DNA of 64,000 nt from assembly GCF_000300515.1 (NCBI RefSeq), contig NZ_AMSI01000002.1, positions 310,001 through 374,000 on the forward strand, written 5' to 3'. Shown here piece after piece: positions 44,239 to 50,245 of this stretch. The notes beneath the pieces were generated by a model. It worked only from the letters and a program-made list of their open reading frames with translations, had not been told where the DNA came from and made no database searches. Source of the DNA: Nitratireductor indicus C115. GTDB taxonomy: Bacteria > Pseudomonadota > Alphaproteobacteria > Rhizobiales > Rhizobiaceae. The translations under genes and the position numbers were made by a program. Position 1 is the stretch's first letter, and each line of letters starts with the position of its first letter.

Positions 44239-44336
44239 CAGGCGGCCCCCGGCGTGATGGCGGAGAGCCACAGAAGCAGCAGCGCATAGAAGCAGACGAC
44301 GATCAGCGCCGCCCGGAAGGCTCGGGCCGCGCTCAT
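44238..44336 (-). CDS. 32-residue membrane peptide
   Basis: Reads MSAARAFRAALIVVCFYALL and then a few more residues to TPGAA: one transmembrane helix after a basic start. The ATG at 44336 overlaps the stop of the GcrA-like gene (ATGA), and its stop overlaps the next ATG, so it sits precisely in the coupled operon. Too short for most gene callers. Confidence 0.5.
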   Translation of the reverse strand: MSAARAFRAALIVVCFYALLLLWLSAITPGAA

Positions 44337-44593
44337 GCGTCTTCCTCCGCCACGCTTTCGCACTGGAGGAGGAAGACGCGGTGAAAGGCGCAGTATCGGC
44401 TATGCTGCCCGCCGGCTGCCCAGCGCTCCGGCTCCACCGGCGCCGCGCAGAAATGTATGCCGCCAGCCACCTCCCGAATGGGAAAGCGGCAGGCCCGCTC
44501 GGCAAGGTCGGCCATCCGAACGCCCCGCCTCTTCCCATCCGGCGCGCGCGGCGCCTTGCGGCAGGCGATCATCTCTTCGATGGAGCGCTTCAT
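44333..44593 (-). CDS. GcrA C-terminal-domain-like protein
   Basis: 86 residues. The end contains ACRFPIREVAGGIHFCAAPV with QHSRYCAFH following, which parallels the GcrA C-domain pattern CxWPI...FxFCG...YCxxH. The N-terminal HTH of GcrA is missing; only a short basic segment (PDGKRRGVRMADLAERACRF) precedes. In Caulobacter GcrA binds sigma-70 through this domain and activates CcrM-methylated promoters. A domain without the DNA-binding part could redirect or block sigma-70 holoenzyme. Assignment is by motif and moderately certain. Confidence 0.6.
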   Translation of the reverse strand: MKRSIEEMIACRKAPRAPDGKRRGVRMADLAERACRFPIREVAGGIHFCAAPVEPERWAAGGQHSRYCAFHRVFLLQCESVAEEDA

Positions 44594-45084
44594 GCCGCGC
44601 CCCCGTCCACCACGGAAAACCCGCCCGCCTGGCGCACACCGGCAGCGTGCTTGCGGCAGGCGGCGATGATGTCGGAAAGCTCTCCGAGACGCCGGTCATA
44701 GGCCTGCGCCTCCGCTGGCGTGATCTTCCCGTCAGCGAGAGCCGCGGCCATGGTGGCCATCATGTCGCCGGCCTTGCGGCAAAGCTCGGCATAGCCGCGC
44801 ATGATATCCGCCTCGGCATCGGCCACTTCGCGCGGATCGGAGAGCCTCCGGCCCGAAAGCTCGGCCAGAGCGCCCGTCATTACCGGCATGGCGGTTTCGG
44901 CTTCCAGCGCCCAGAGCGCGTCGAGCGGCATCAGCTCCTTGCCGTCGGCCTGGTTCCAGCGTCCGACCGTGGATTTGGAATAGCCGCAGATTTCGGATGC
45001 GCGCTCGATGCCGCCGGCAGCGGCGATCATGTCGCGCTGCGCGGCCTTCATGCGGTAGTGGCGGACCTGGGCATTGGGAACCAT
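44590..45084 (-). CDS. CII-like phage regulator
   Basis: 164 residues behind an excellent GGAGGAAACC site. The N-terminal HTH is QRDMIAAAGGIERASEICGY with SKSTVGRWNQADG, as in phage CII/YdaS-type and rhizobial 'regulatory CII' proteins. The helical C-terminal region (EVADAEADIMRGYAELCRKA) may multimerise. First gene of the leftward replication operon, so it may control lysogeny or the operon itself. Confidence 0.7.
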   Translation of the reverse strand: MVPNAQVRHYRMKAAQRDMIAAAGGIERASEICGYSKSTVGRWNQADGKELMPLDALWALEAETAMPVMTGALAELSGRRLSDPREVADAEADIMRGYAELCRKAGDMMATMAAALADGKITPAEAQAYDRRLGELSDIIAACRKHAAGVRQAGGFSVVDGGAA

Positions 45085-45210
45085 GGTTTCCTCCGGGCAA
45101 AAGAATTCCCGCGCCGGGAAAACCCGGCGTCGTTTCCCGTGGCGGGAAAGGGTTTGTGCTGTCAGTCTGCGGGCATGGAAAAGAGACCGGACACCCGCGA
45201 AATCATGCCG

Positions 45211-45636
45211 TCAGGGCGGCGACCGGAGAGCGCCCCTCGGCACGCCCTCCGGCCCCTTCACGCTGCTCTCACGGTTGTGGGTTTGCGCCCCGCAAGGCTG
45301 CGACCGCAGACCGCCCGACTTTTCGGGCGTGCCGTCCGCAGGCCAGCGAGGCTTCGCCTCGCGCTCGGCCGCGAGGACAGATCGAAAAGGCCGCCGCACG
45401 CCGCATTCTTGGGCGCGCTCCTCGGCCATGTCGGCAATCAACCGCTCGATGCTCGAATGCCCGTCATGGGCAGAAAGCGCGCGAAGCAGGATCGCCATGG
45501 CCGGCGAAAGACGAATGGAAACGAAAGAAGCCGCGCCCGCCGGAACGCAAGACCCGAAACCGGCAGGCACGGCAGTTGCCGCGTTCTCGGGCGGGAGAAC
45601 GTTGAGGGCGGATGCTTGGAGATGGACGGGACTCAT
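45211..45636 (-). CDS. Hypothetical early protein with repeated N-terminal segment
   Basis: 141 residues from ATG 45636, GGAG eight bases before. The segment AATAVPAGFGSCVPAGAASF is encoded by a 41-bp sequence repeated at 46315. The middle (FVSIRLSPAMAILLRALSAH and SSIERLIADMAEERA) looks like a short DNA-binding or helical antitoxin-like domain. The last 50 residues are polar and low-complexity. Reality is likely but not proven. Confidence 0.5.
   Translation of the reverse strand: MSPVHLQASALNVLPPENAATAVPAGFGSCVPAGAASFVSIRLSPAMAILLRALSAHDGHSSIERLIADMAEERAQECGVRRPFRSVLAAEREAKPRWPADGTPEKSGGLRSQPCGAQTHNRESSVKGPEGVPRGALRSPP
45542..45582. repeat. 41-bp direct repeat, copy 1
   Basis: Begins GGAACGCAAGACCCGAAACC and ends GGCAGTTGCCGC, identical to 46315..46355. 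It encodes part of the N-terminus of the 45211..45636 product when read leftward. The second copy lies in the leader of the next upstream leftward gene. Confidence 0.8.
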
Positions 45637-45713
45637 TGGGCCGGCTCCGCTTGCGCTGAAACCGGCCCAATGCTCCATTCGTGCTGTCGAGACACGAAGA
45701 AGGATTCGCCAAC

Positions 45714-46061
45714 ATGCCGGATGAAAAACCCGACTACGAAAGGACGATCGTCCAACTTGCTGGGGAGGTTGCCGCGCTTCGCGAGATCGTCGCCAGCATC
45801 ATTATCAACCTCCCCGAACGCGCCATGCACAACGTGGCGGCCGGTATTAGAGGGCACCTTTGCGATCTCGATCATAAGGTCCGCGAAACGCAAAACGACA
45901 ATTGGCGCGACTACGCTGCAGCGGCTCATAATCTGGCCGCCCCCCTCGAAGACGCGATATCGATGTGGATTGATGATCTTATCGAAGGCTCGAGACTGCG
46001 CACGATCCAGCCATATCCTATCAATCCTATCGATCAGGTTGATCGGCAACGCGGCTATTGA
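45714..46061 (+). CDS. Hypothetical immunity-region protein
   Basis: 115 residues from ATG 45714 (MPDEKPDYERTIVQLAGEVA) behind GAAGGA. Helical, acidic; divergent from 45211..45636. Convergent with 46027..46281, with a 35-base overlap. Unknown role. Confidence 0.62.
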   Translation: MPDEKPDYERTIVQLAGEVAALREIVASIIINLPERAMHNVAAGIRGHLCDLDHKVRETQNDNWRDYAAAAHNLAAPLEDAISMWIDDLIEGSRLRTIQPYPINPIDQVDRQRGY

Positions 46062-46281
46062 CGAATGCCAGCTCGGCACGCCGCCGCGCGCTAAGCGTCG
46101 GATTATCAGGATTGTTGGACCACGCCATGCGGCGTTCCGCTTCGCGTTCACGCCGCCGCACCGCATCCTTGCGGCGCTGCTGGAAGCGCCATGCGGCGCC
46201 TGGAGACACGAGTGTCCGCTCCCGGTTGAAAACGATTGTCGAGTGGTGCCGCAGATGGGTGGTGACCGATGATCGCTGCAT
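46027..46281 (-). CDS. Basic early phage protein
   Basis: 84 residues from ATG 46281, with AAAGGAG eight bases upstream. Strongly basic: WRFQQRRKDAVRRREREAER and a C-terminal PTLSARRRAELAFVN. A nucleic-acid-binding role is suggested by charge only. Downstream of the Cro-like gene and the second 41-bp repeat. Confidence 0.6.
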   Translation of the reverse strand: MQRSSVTTHLRHHSTIVFNRERTLVSPGAAWRFQQRRKDAVRRREREAERRMAWSNNPDNPTLSARRRAELAFVNSRVADQPDR

Positions 46282-46314
46282 GGGAAACTCCTTTGAAAAG
46301 AAGCCGTGCCCGCT

Positions 46315-46355
46315 GGAACGCAAGACCCGAAACCGGCAGGCACGGCAGTTGCCGC
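46315..46355. repeat. 41-bp direct repeat, copy 2
   Basis: Same 41 bases as 45542..45582, in the same orientation, 733 bases from the end of the first copy. It lies between the Cro-like gene and the leftward 84-residue gene. An open frame through it reads VPAGFGSCVPAGTASF, starting at ATG 46412, but soon runs out of frame with the annotated gene. Confidence 0.8.
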
Positions 46356-46408
46356 TTCGCGGGGTGGCGCGAAACGGCCCTGGGAGGAACTGGATTGAGG
46401 AAGCGCGC

Positions 46409-46633
46409 TCATTCGGCAGCCTCAGCGTCTGAGACCGAAGGGCCAAAGATGTCAGGCCGCAGTTCGTGTCGCGAAATTCCCGAAAGGCGTTCAACTTCGA
46501 GAACCTTGTCGGGGGGTATCCGGCCTCTGGACCGCCAGTTTGCAACGACGCTTGGATTACTGACACCAAGCGTCCGAGCGGCCTTGGTAAGGCCACCGAG
46601 CTTGTTCACGAGCATGTCCACAGGGTTCGTCAT
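46409..46633 (-). CDS. Cro-like (YdaS-type) regulator
   Basis: 74 residues from ATG 46633 (MTNPVDMLVNKLGGLTKAAR). The helix-turn-helix is TKAARTLGVSNPSVVANWRS with RIPPDKVLEVERLSGISRHE, the YdaS/Cro pattern. Divergent from the CI-like gene, and operators lie between them. It should favour the lytic path by repressing the CI-like gene and starting the leftward early genes. Confidence 0.8.
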   Translation of the reverse strand: MTNPVDMLVNKLGGLTKAARTLGVSNPSVVANWRSRGRIPPDKVLEVERLSGISRHELRPDIFGPSVSDAEAAE

Positions 46634-46644
46634 ACGCCCAAATA

Positions 46645-46657
46645 TCACGCTACGTGA
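46645..46657. promoter_or_regulatory. Operator O1 (TCACGCTACGTGA)
   Basis: A 13-bp near-perfect dyad twelve bases upstream of the Cro-like start, matching the operators at 47251..47267 and 47284..47296 (TCACGCAACGTGA). Placed where a repressor would block the leftward early promoter. Confidence 0.62.
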
Positions 46658-46689
46658 ATTTTTAACAAGCCCTCATGCGTTATTTTTTT

Positions 46690-46700
46690 TCACACCGTGA
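46690..46700. promoter_or_regulatory. Operator-like variant O2 at the repressor start
   Basis: TCACACCGTGA keeps the TCAC/GTGA half-sites of the other operators but with a spacer two bases shorter. It covers the GTG start region of the CI-like gene, so binding could control repressor synthesis. Confidence 0.45.
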
Positions 46701-47008
46701 ATATGGCATCAAGAAGCATGGCCGATGGTGGACGTTCAAACAAAGATATCGCAATGCGACTGGCAGCTCTGATGAGCGTGCTTGATGAAAACCAATCCCA
46801 ATTCGCAATGCGAATTGGCGTGTCGCAGCCCGCTCTGAACAACTATCTCAAAGGGATTCGTCGGCCCGATATAGATGTTGCCATCAGAATCCAGATGAAG
46901 ACCGGCGCTACTCTTGATTGGATTTACCTTGGGGATCGCTCAGGCCTCCCTGCACGGCTCTTAGAGGCCCTACCTGACCTTTCTGATCATGGGAAAAAGG
47001 CAATATAG
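46697..47008 (+). CDS. CI-like repressor, HTH only
   Basis: 103 residues from GTG 46697 (ATG at 46703 is an alternative). The XRE fold is QSQFAMRIGVSQPALNNYLK and RRPDIDVAIRIQMKTGATLD-type helices. There is no LexA/S24 peptidase domain, so RecA-stimulated self-cleavage is not expected. It is divergent from the Cro-like gene across operators O1 and O2, and most likely is the prophage repressor. Confidence 0.8.
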   Translation: MNMASRSMADGGRSNKDIAMRLAALMSVLDENQSQFAMRIGVSQPALNNYLKGIRRPDIDVAIRIQMKTGATLDWIYLGDRSGLPARLLEALPDLSDHGKKAI

Positions 47009-47174
47009 GCGCGGACCTCGAAACCGTCTCCCACTCTTCGCCCAAGCAAAAGACGAGCTGCCTTACAAACCCCAGAACCTGCAGAGCTTCCCTCTTATCC
47101 TCGGGGAGCTGAGTGTAAATCTGGCATGCTATGCGCTTTAAGTGCGGATCCGTCTGAATCCTCAAGTTATCCAA
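46908..47174 (-). CDS. Small hypothetical protein with TTG start
   Basis: 88 residues read from TTG 47174, which has a perfect AGGAGGG six bases upstream; this decides the start over an ATG at 47216. Sequence LRIQTDPHLKRIACQIYTQL then EDKREALQVLGFVRQLVFCL looks protein-like and helical. Its 3' end overlaps the repressor gene by 101 bases on the other strand. Unknown role; antisense effect on the repressor transcript is conceivable. Confidence 0.5.
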   Translation of the reverse strand: MDNLRIQTDPHLKRIACQIYTQLPEDKREALQVLGFVRQLVFCLGEEWETVSRSAPILPFSHDQKGQVGPLRAVQGGLSDPQGKSNQE

Positions 47175-47250
47175 GGCGAGCCCTCCTAGAACATTACAGG
47201 AACATTCTAGGTACAATTTCCTATAAAGCGCAATCCATCAGTTTCATGAT

Positions 47251-47267
47251 ATTCACGCAACGTGAAT
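47251..47267. promoter_or_regulatory. Operator O3
   Basis: ATTCACGCAACGTGAAT, a 17-bp dyad, the best copy of the operator family. It lies in the 178-base leader of the rightward accessory operon, 17 bases from O4. Confidence 0.68.
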
Positions 47268-47283
47268 TTTTCTGTTGAGATAA

Positions 47284-47296
47284 TCACGCAACGTGA
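47284..47296. promoter_or_regulatory. Operator O4
   Basis: TCACGCAACGTGA, same core as O3, 33 bases from it centre to centre (about three helical turns). Together O3 and O4 could hold repressor at the promoter of the 47395 operon. Confidence 0.66.
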
Positions 47297-47394
47297 TAAT
47301 TATTGCCCGTTCCCCTCCCGCAGGGGCCGCATCGGGCAAGAGGTCTCCGCCCGGTGCGGCCCACCTGAGAGGGCCAACCGAACGGAGCAAATTC

Positions 47395-47622
47395 ATGATC
47401 ACGTTTCAAAGCACCGTGGGCGGAAAGCCCGCAACGCCTGCCCTTGTCGAACCCGATCCGGTTTCGCGCATGGCCGATGCCATGCTGCACATCGCCGGCG
47501 GTGGCCGCACGGTGGACAAGGACGCCTTATCCCTGATGGGCTTTTCCGCCGCCGAGATCGACCGCTACGGCATCGAGGCGCGCGACCTGGCGAACGCCCG
47601 CGAACAGAGCCGGGCGGCCTGA
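47395..47622 (+). CDS. Small protein, first gene of rightward operon
   Basis: 75 residues from ATG 47395, ACGGAG seven bases before. FQSTVGGKPATPALVEPDPV then helical RMADAMLHIAGGGRTVDKDA and GFSAAEIDRYGIEARDLANA. The last part resembles short DNA-binding or adaptor proteins but no family is assigned. Directly downstream of operators O3 and O4. Confidence 0.6.
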   Translation: MITFQSTVGGKPATPALVEPDPVSRMADAMLHIAGGGRTVDKDALSLMGFSAAEIDRYGIEARDLANAREQSRAA

Positions 47623-47626
47623 ACCG

Positions 47627-47728
47627 ATGCTGGCCTTCCTCTCCCGGCCCCGCGTCAATGACGTGGCGATGATGCTGACGGCCTTTGCCATCGGCTTTGT
47701 TGTCACCGCCATTGGCGCAGCTGCGTGA
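47627..47728 (+). CDS. 33-residue membrane peptide
   Basis: MLAFLSRPRVNDVAMMLTAF followed by AIGFVVTAIGAAA: basic N-terminus and one transmembrane helix. Starts four bases after the preceding stop and ends before the next small gene. Similar tiny membrane genes recur in this operon. Confidence 0.45.
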   Translation: MLAFLSRPRVNDVAMMLTAFAIGFVVTAIGAAA

Positions 47729-47744
47729 GCGGCTGGAGGCGCCC

Positions 47745-47879
47745 ATGTGGACCGCCCTCGCCGCCTTTGCCGGCATATCGCTCGGCCTGATCCTCGTCAC
47801 CGCCTGGGTCGCCTCCCTCGCCCTCCGCGAGCACCCCGGCGACGACTTTCTCAACAAAGAAGACGATTGGGGAATGTGA
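47745..47879 (+). CDS. 44-residue membrane peptide
   Basis: MWTALAAFAGISLGLILVTA is a transmembrane helix, followed by an acidic tail ending DDFLNKEDDWGM. GGAGG lies seven bases before the ATG at 47745. Its stop overlaps the start of the reductase-like gene by one base (TGATG). Confidence 0.55.
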   Translation: MWTALAAFAGISLGLILVTAWVASLALREHPGDDFLNKEDDWGM

Positions 47880-49102
47880 TGTGGCAGCCAACGCTCTTTG
47901 AAGGCTCGAAGCGTCTCGCCTATGACGACGCGATCGAACTGACCTTGCAATCCCTTCAGGCGTATGGGCCGCAGCATGATCATTGGGCGATCGCATGGTC
48001 GGGCGGGAAGGATAGTTCGGCGCTGTTGACACTGATTGTCCATCTGATCGAGGTCGGCCGGATCGTTCCGCCAAAGTCGCTTACCGTATTTTACGCCGAT
48101 ACTAGGCAGGAACTGCCACCCCTGGCCATCGCCGCTTTACAGATCATGGAGCAGCTTCGCGAACGCGGGATCCGCGTTGAAGTAGTCATGGCTCCGCTGG
48201 ACAAGCGATTCCTGGTTTACATTCTCGGCCGAGGCGTTCCGCCCCCAAACAACAACACGCTTCGCTGGTGCACCCGTCAGATCAAAATTGACCCCATGGC
48301 TGCTGCTTTGGAAGCGCGGCTCGCCGACCTTCCCGGCAATATTCTTATGCTCACAGGAGTGCGGCAGGGCGAGAGCGCCGTTCGAGATAGCCGCATCGTC
48401 ATGTCCTGCGGCAAGGATGGCGCTGAGTGCGGTCAAGGCTGGTATCAGCAGATATTGCCGAACGCAAAGGGCATACGGGGACGAATCGCGACGCTAGCTC
48501 CACTACTTCATTGGCGTGTCTGCAACGTGTGGGACTGGCTTCGCATCTACGCACCGATGAAGGACTATGGCGGTTGGGCAACTGCAGTGATCGCCGATGC
48601 TTATGGAGGCGATGAGGCGGAGGAAAAGAACGCGCGCACTGGCTGCGCCGGCTGTCCGCTTGCATCGAAGGATCTGGCGCTCGATACCATCGTGGCAATG
48701 CCGCAATGGGAATACCTGGCACCGCTGAAATGGCTTAAGCCGCTCTATCGTCGCCTTCGTCTTCCTGAAAACCGGCTGCGCAAGCCCGGCGCCGAACGGT
48801 TGAAAGATGGTTCTATCGCCGCAAATCCGCAACGCATGGGACCGATCACACTCGATGCGCGGCTAAAAGGTCTCGATACCGTTCTTTCGATCCAGTGGAC
48901 CATCAATCGATTTGCAAAGCATATCGATCGACCGACGATCGACCTTCTCAGCGCTGAGGAGGAGGCGCGCATCCGCGAACTGATCTCGGCCAGAACATGG
49001 CCGCAAGGATGGAACGGCGACGAGCCTACCGCTGACATTCCACTGGATGCCGTCTTCCCCGATGGAACCGTCCAACCGCTCCTGATCGGCACACAAATAT
49101 GA
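47879..49102 (+). CDS. PAPS reductase / DndC-like PP-loop enzyme
   Basis: 407 residues from ATG 47879. The PP-loop SGGKDSS is at 41-47, RWCTRQIKIDP at 129 (Cys131) and GCAGCPLASKD at 255 (Cys256, Cys259), consistent with an ATP-dependent sulfur-transfer or adenylyl enzyme with a metal or iron-sulfur site. DndC, the closest type by these motifs, works in DNA phosphorothioation, but no DndA, DndD or DndE genes are seen. Orphan members occur in phages; the target is unknown. It is the core of the operator-controlled rightward operon. Confidence 0.82.
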   Translation: MWQPTLFEGSKRLAYDDAIELTLQSLQAYGPQHDHWAIAWSGGKDSSALLTLIVHLIEVGRIVPPKSLTVFYADTRQELPPLAIAALQIMEQLRERGIRVEVVMAPLDKRFLVYILGRGVPPPNNNTLRWCTRQIKIDPMAAALEARLADLPGNILMLTGVRQGESAVRDSRIVMSCGKDGAECGQGWYQQILPNAKGIRGRIATLAPLLHWRVCNVWDWLRIYAPMKDYGGWATAVIADAYGGDEAEEKNARTGCAGCPLASKDLALDTIVAMPQWEYLAPLKWLKPLYRRLRLPENRLRKPGAERLKDGSIAANPQRMGPITLDARLKGLDTVLSIQWTINRFAKHIDRPTIDLLSAEEEARIRELISARTWPQGWNGDEPTADIPLDAVFPDGTVQPLLIGTQI

Positions 49103-49365
49103 CTTCTTCCAGCACCACCGCAACTACTGCACGCCCTACAAGCGAGCAGAACAGCGCCATCATCGAAGCCCAAGCCATCATCCTTTTCTATCAGGATGAA
49201 CTGGAAAACCTCCGGTGGATCGCCGAGTGCGACACGAAGGGAAACCGCTCGACCGGCGACAAGCTTGGCCGTGACCTGGATCGCTGGGAAAACCACCCCG
49301 AGCACGTGAAGGACCGATTTCGCCAACGCGCTCGCAAATCATATGAGGAGCGTTCCGATGGCTGA
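49099..49365 (+). CDS. Small hypothetical protein
   Basis: 88 residues, overlapping the reductase-like gene by four bases (ATGA). Ser/Thr-rich start, then a helical domain with ILFYQDELENLRWIAECDTK and DRWENHPEHVKDRFRQRARK. Unknown. Could be a partner of the reductase-like enzyme. Confidence 0.6.
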   Translation: MTSSSTTATTARPTSEQNSAIIEAQAIILFYQDELENLRWIAECDTKGNRSTGDKLGRDLDRWENHPEHVKDRFRQRARKSYEERSDG

Positions 49366-49669
49366 CCGTCGCCCCTTTGATCCACAGAACCCGTGTGATG
49401 CCTTGGCGGATCTCGCGCGGGTGCAAATTGCTTATTACGGCAGCGAAGTCATGAGCGCGCCCCAGTATGTACGCATGGCTGCCGATCCTAATGGCCAGTT
49501 CGAAGCACTGTTGATCGGTCTCCTGACCGGCGTCGCCGGCATCGCGATGTCGAACATCAGACCCGAGGCCCATGCCGAGGTTCGCTCCGCGCTCTTGGCG
49601 CTCATCCCCGATGCCGTCGACAATGCGCGCGACATCTTCGAGCTGCCGCCGCTGGAGCCAATCCAATGA
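49358..49669 (+). CDS. Small hypothetical protein
   Basis: 103 residues from ATG 49358 (MADRRPFDPQNPCDALADLA), with GAGGAG upstream. Contains helix FEALLIGLLTGVAGIAMSNI, amphipathic rather than clearly transmembrane. Overlaps the previous gene by eight bases. Unknown. Confidence 0.6.
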   Translation: MADRRPFDPQNPCDALADLARVQIAYYGSEVMSAPQYVRMAADPNGQFEALLIGLLTGVAGIAMSNIRPEAHAEVRSALLALIPDAVDNARDIFELPPLEPIQ

Positions 49670-49956
49670 GCATCACCCGCCACAAAAGCCGCCTGCAGGT
49701 CTGCTGCGACCACTGCCCGGCCAGCTATCCGAACACCTACGAGGCCGAGGATTTCGACGTGATGATCTCCGATGCCCGCACGGCCGGCTGGCGCATCGTC
49801 AAGGCGAAAGTCGATGCAGGAACCGGAGACGACACATCCGACCTGTTCGGCCAGGCGCCGCGCGTGGCTGGCAAGAAGCCTGACAAGCAGGGCTATCTGC
49901 ACATCTGCCCAGACTGCCAAAAAGCACCCAATGTTGACCGGAGGGCGCTGGTATGA
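49666..49956 (+). CDS. Zinc-ribbon protein
   Basis: 96 residues. CCDHCPASY near residue 13 and CPDCQKAP near 84 make a zinc ribbon around an SDARTAGWRIVKAKVDA helix-strand segment. This type is common in rhizobial prophages. Overlaps the previous gene by four bases. Confidence 0.68.
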   Translation: MSITRHKSRLQVCCDHCPASYPNTYEAEDFDVMISDARTAGWRIVKAKVDAGTGDDTSDLFGQAPRVAGKKPDKQGYLHICPDCQKAPNVDRRALV

Positions 49957-50015
49957 AGGACGATTGCGAAAGGCTGTTTCGCTTGGTTACAGGTGAAACA
50001 GTCGAGGTCGAATGA
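49953..50015 (+). CDS. 20-residue coupled peptide
   Basis: Reads MKDDCERLFRLVTGETVEVE, start overlapping the zinc-ribbon stop (ATGA) and stop overlapping the next ATG. Supported only by the unbroken chain of overlaps. The second parS-like dyad at 49974..50001 lies inside it. Confidence 0.3.
   Translation: MKDDCERLFRLVTGETVEVE
49974..50001. promoter_or_regulatory. Split parS-like dyad, copy 2
   Basis: CTGTTTCGC-N10-GTGAAACAG, one mismatch in the left arm relative to 40640..40667 and the same ten-base spacer of different sequence. Arms conserved and spacer not suggests a protein binding site rather than coding conservation. Confidence 0.48.
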
Positions 50016-50245
50016 CCATGGCCCGGACACGCAAAAAACCGATTACGGCTGCCCGCGTCGAGCGCGCCATTGATACGCTTGCCGGCGTCATGGCAACGGC
50101 CGGCCCGGATGCTCCCCTGCTCATCCCTCTCTGGAAGCGCCTGCAGTCTGAGTTGGAGCGGCTCAAGGAGGAGGAAGCCATCCTTGCTGCCGCCATGGAA
50201 CGGGTCAAACAATCGCGGGATCAAACGGCAGCGCGATCTTCTTGA
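50012..50245 (+). CDS. Small coiled-coil protein
   Basis: 77 residues from ATG 50012 (or 50018): basic start, then helices AARVERAIDTLAGVMATAGP and WKRLQSELERLKEEEAILAA. Last gene of the operon; its end overlaps the integrase 3' end by 41 bases on the other strand. Confidence 0.6.
   Translation: MTMARTRKKPITAARVERAIDTLAGVMATAGPDAPLLIPLWKRLQSELERLKEEEAILAAAMERVKQSRDQTAARSS

Noticed and set aside
45633-46412. Leftward 259-codon frame starting at the second 41-bp repeat
   Set aside because: It crosses two better supported genes on opposite strands; only its first 40 codons resemble the 45211..45636 product because of the repeat.
47879-49102. Complete DNA phosphorothioation (Dnd) system
   Set aside because: Only a DndC-like protein is present; no DndA, DndB, DndD or DndE-like proteins are visible next to it.
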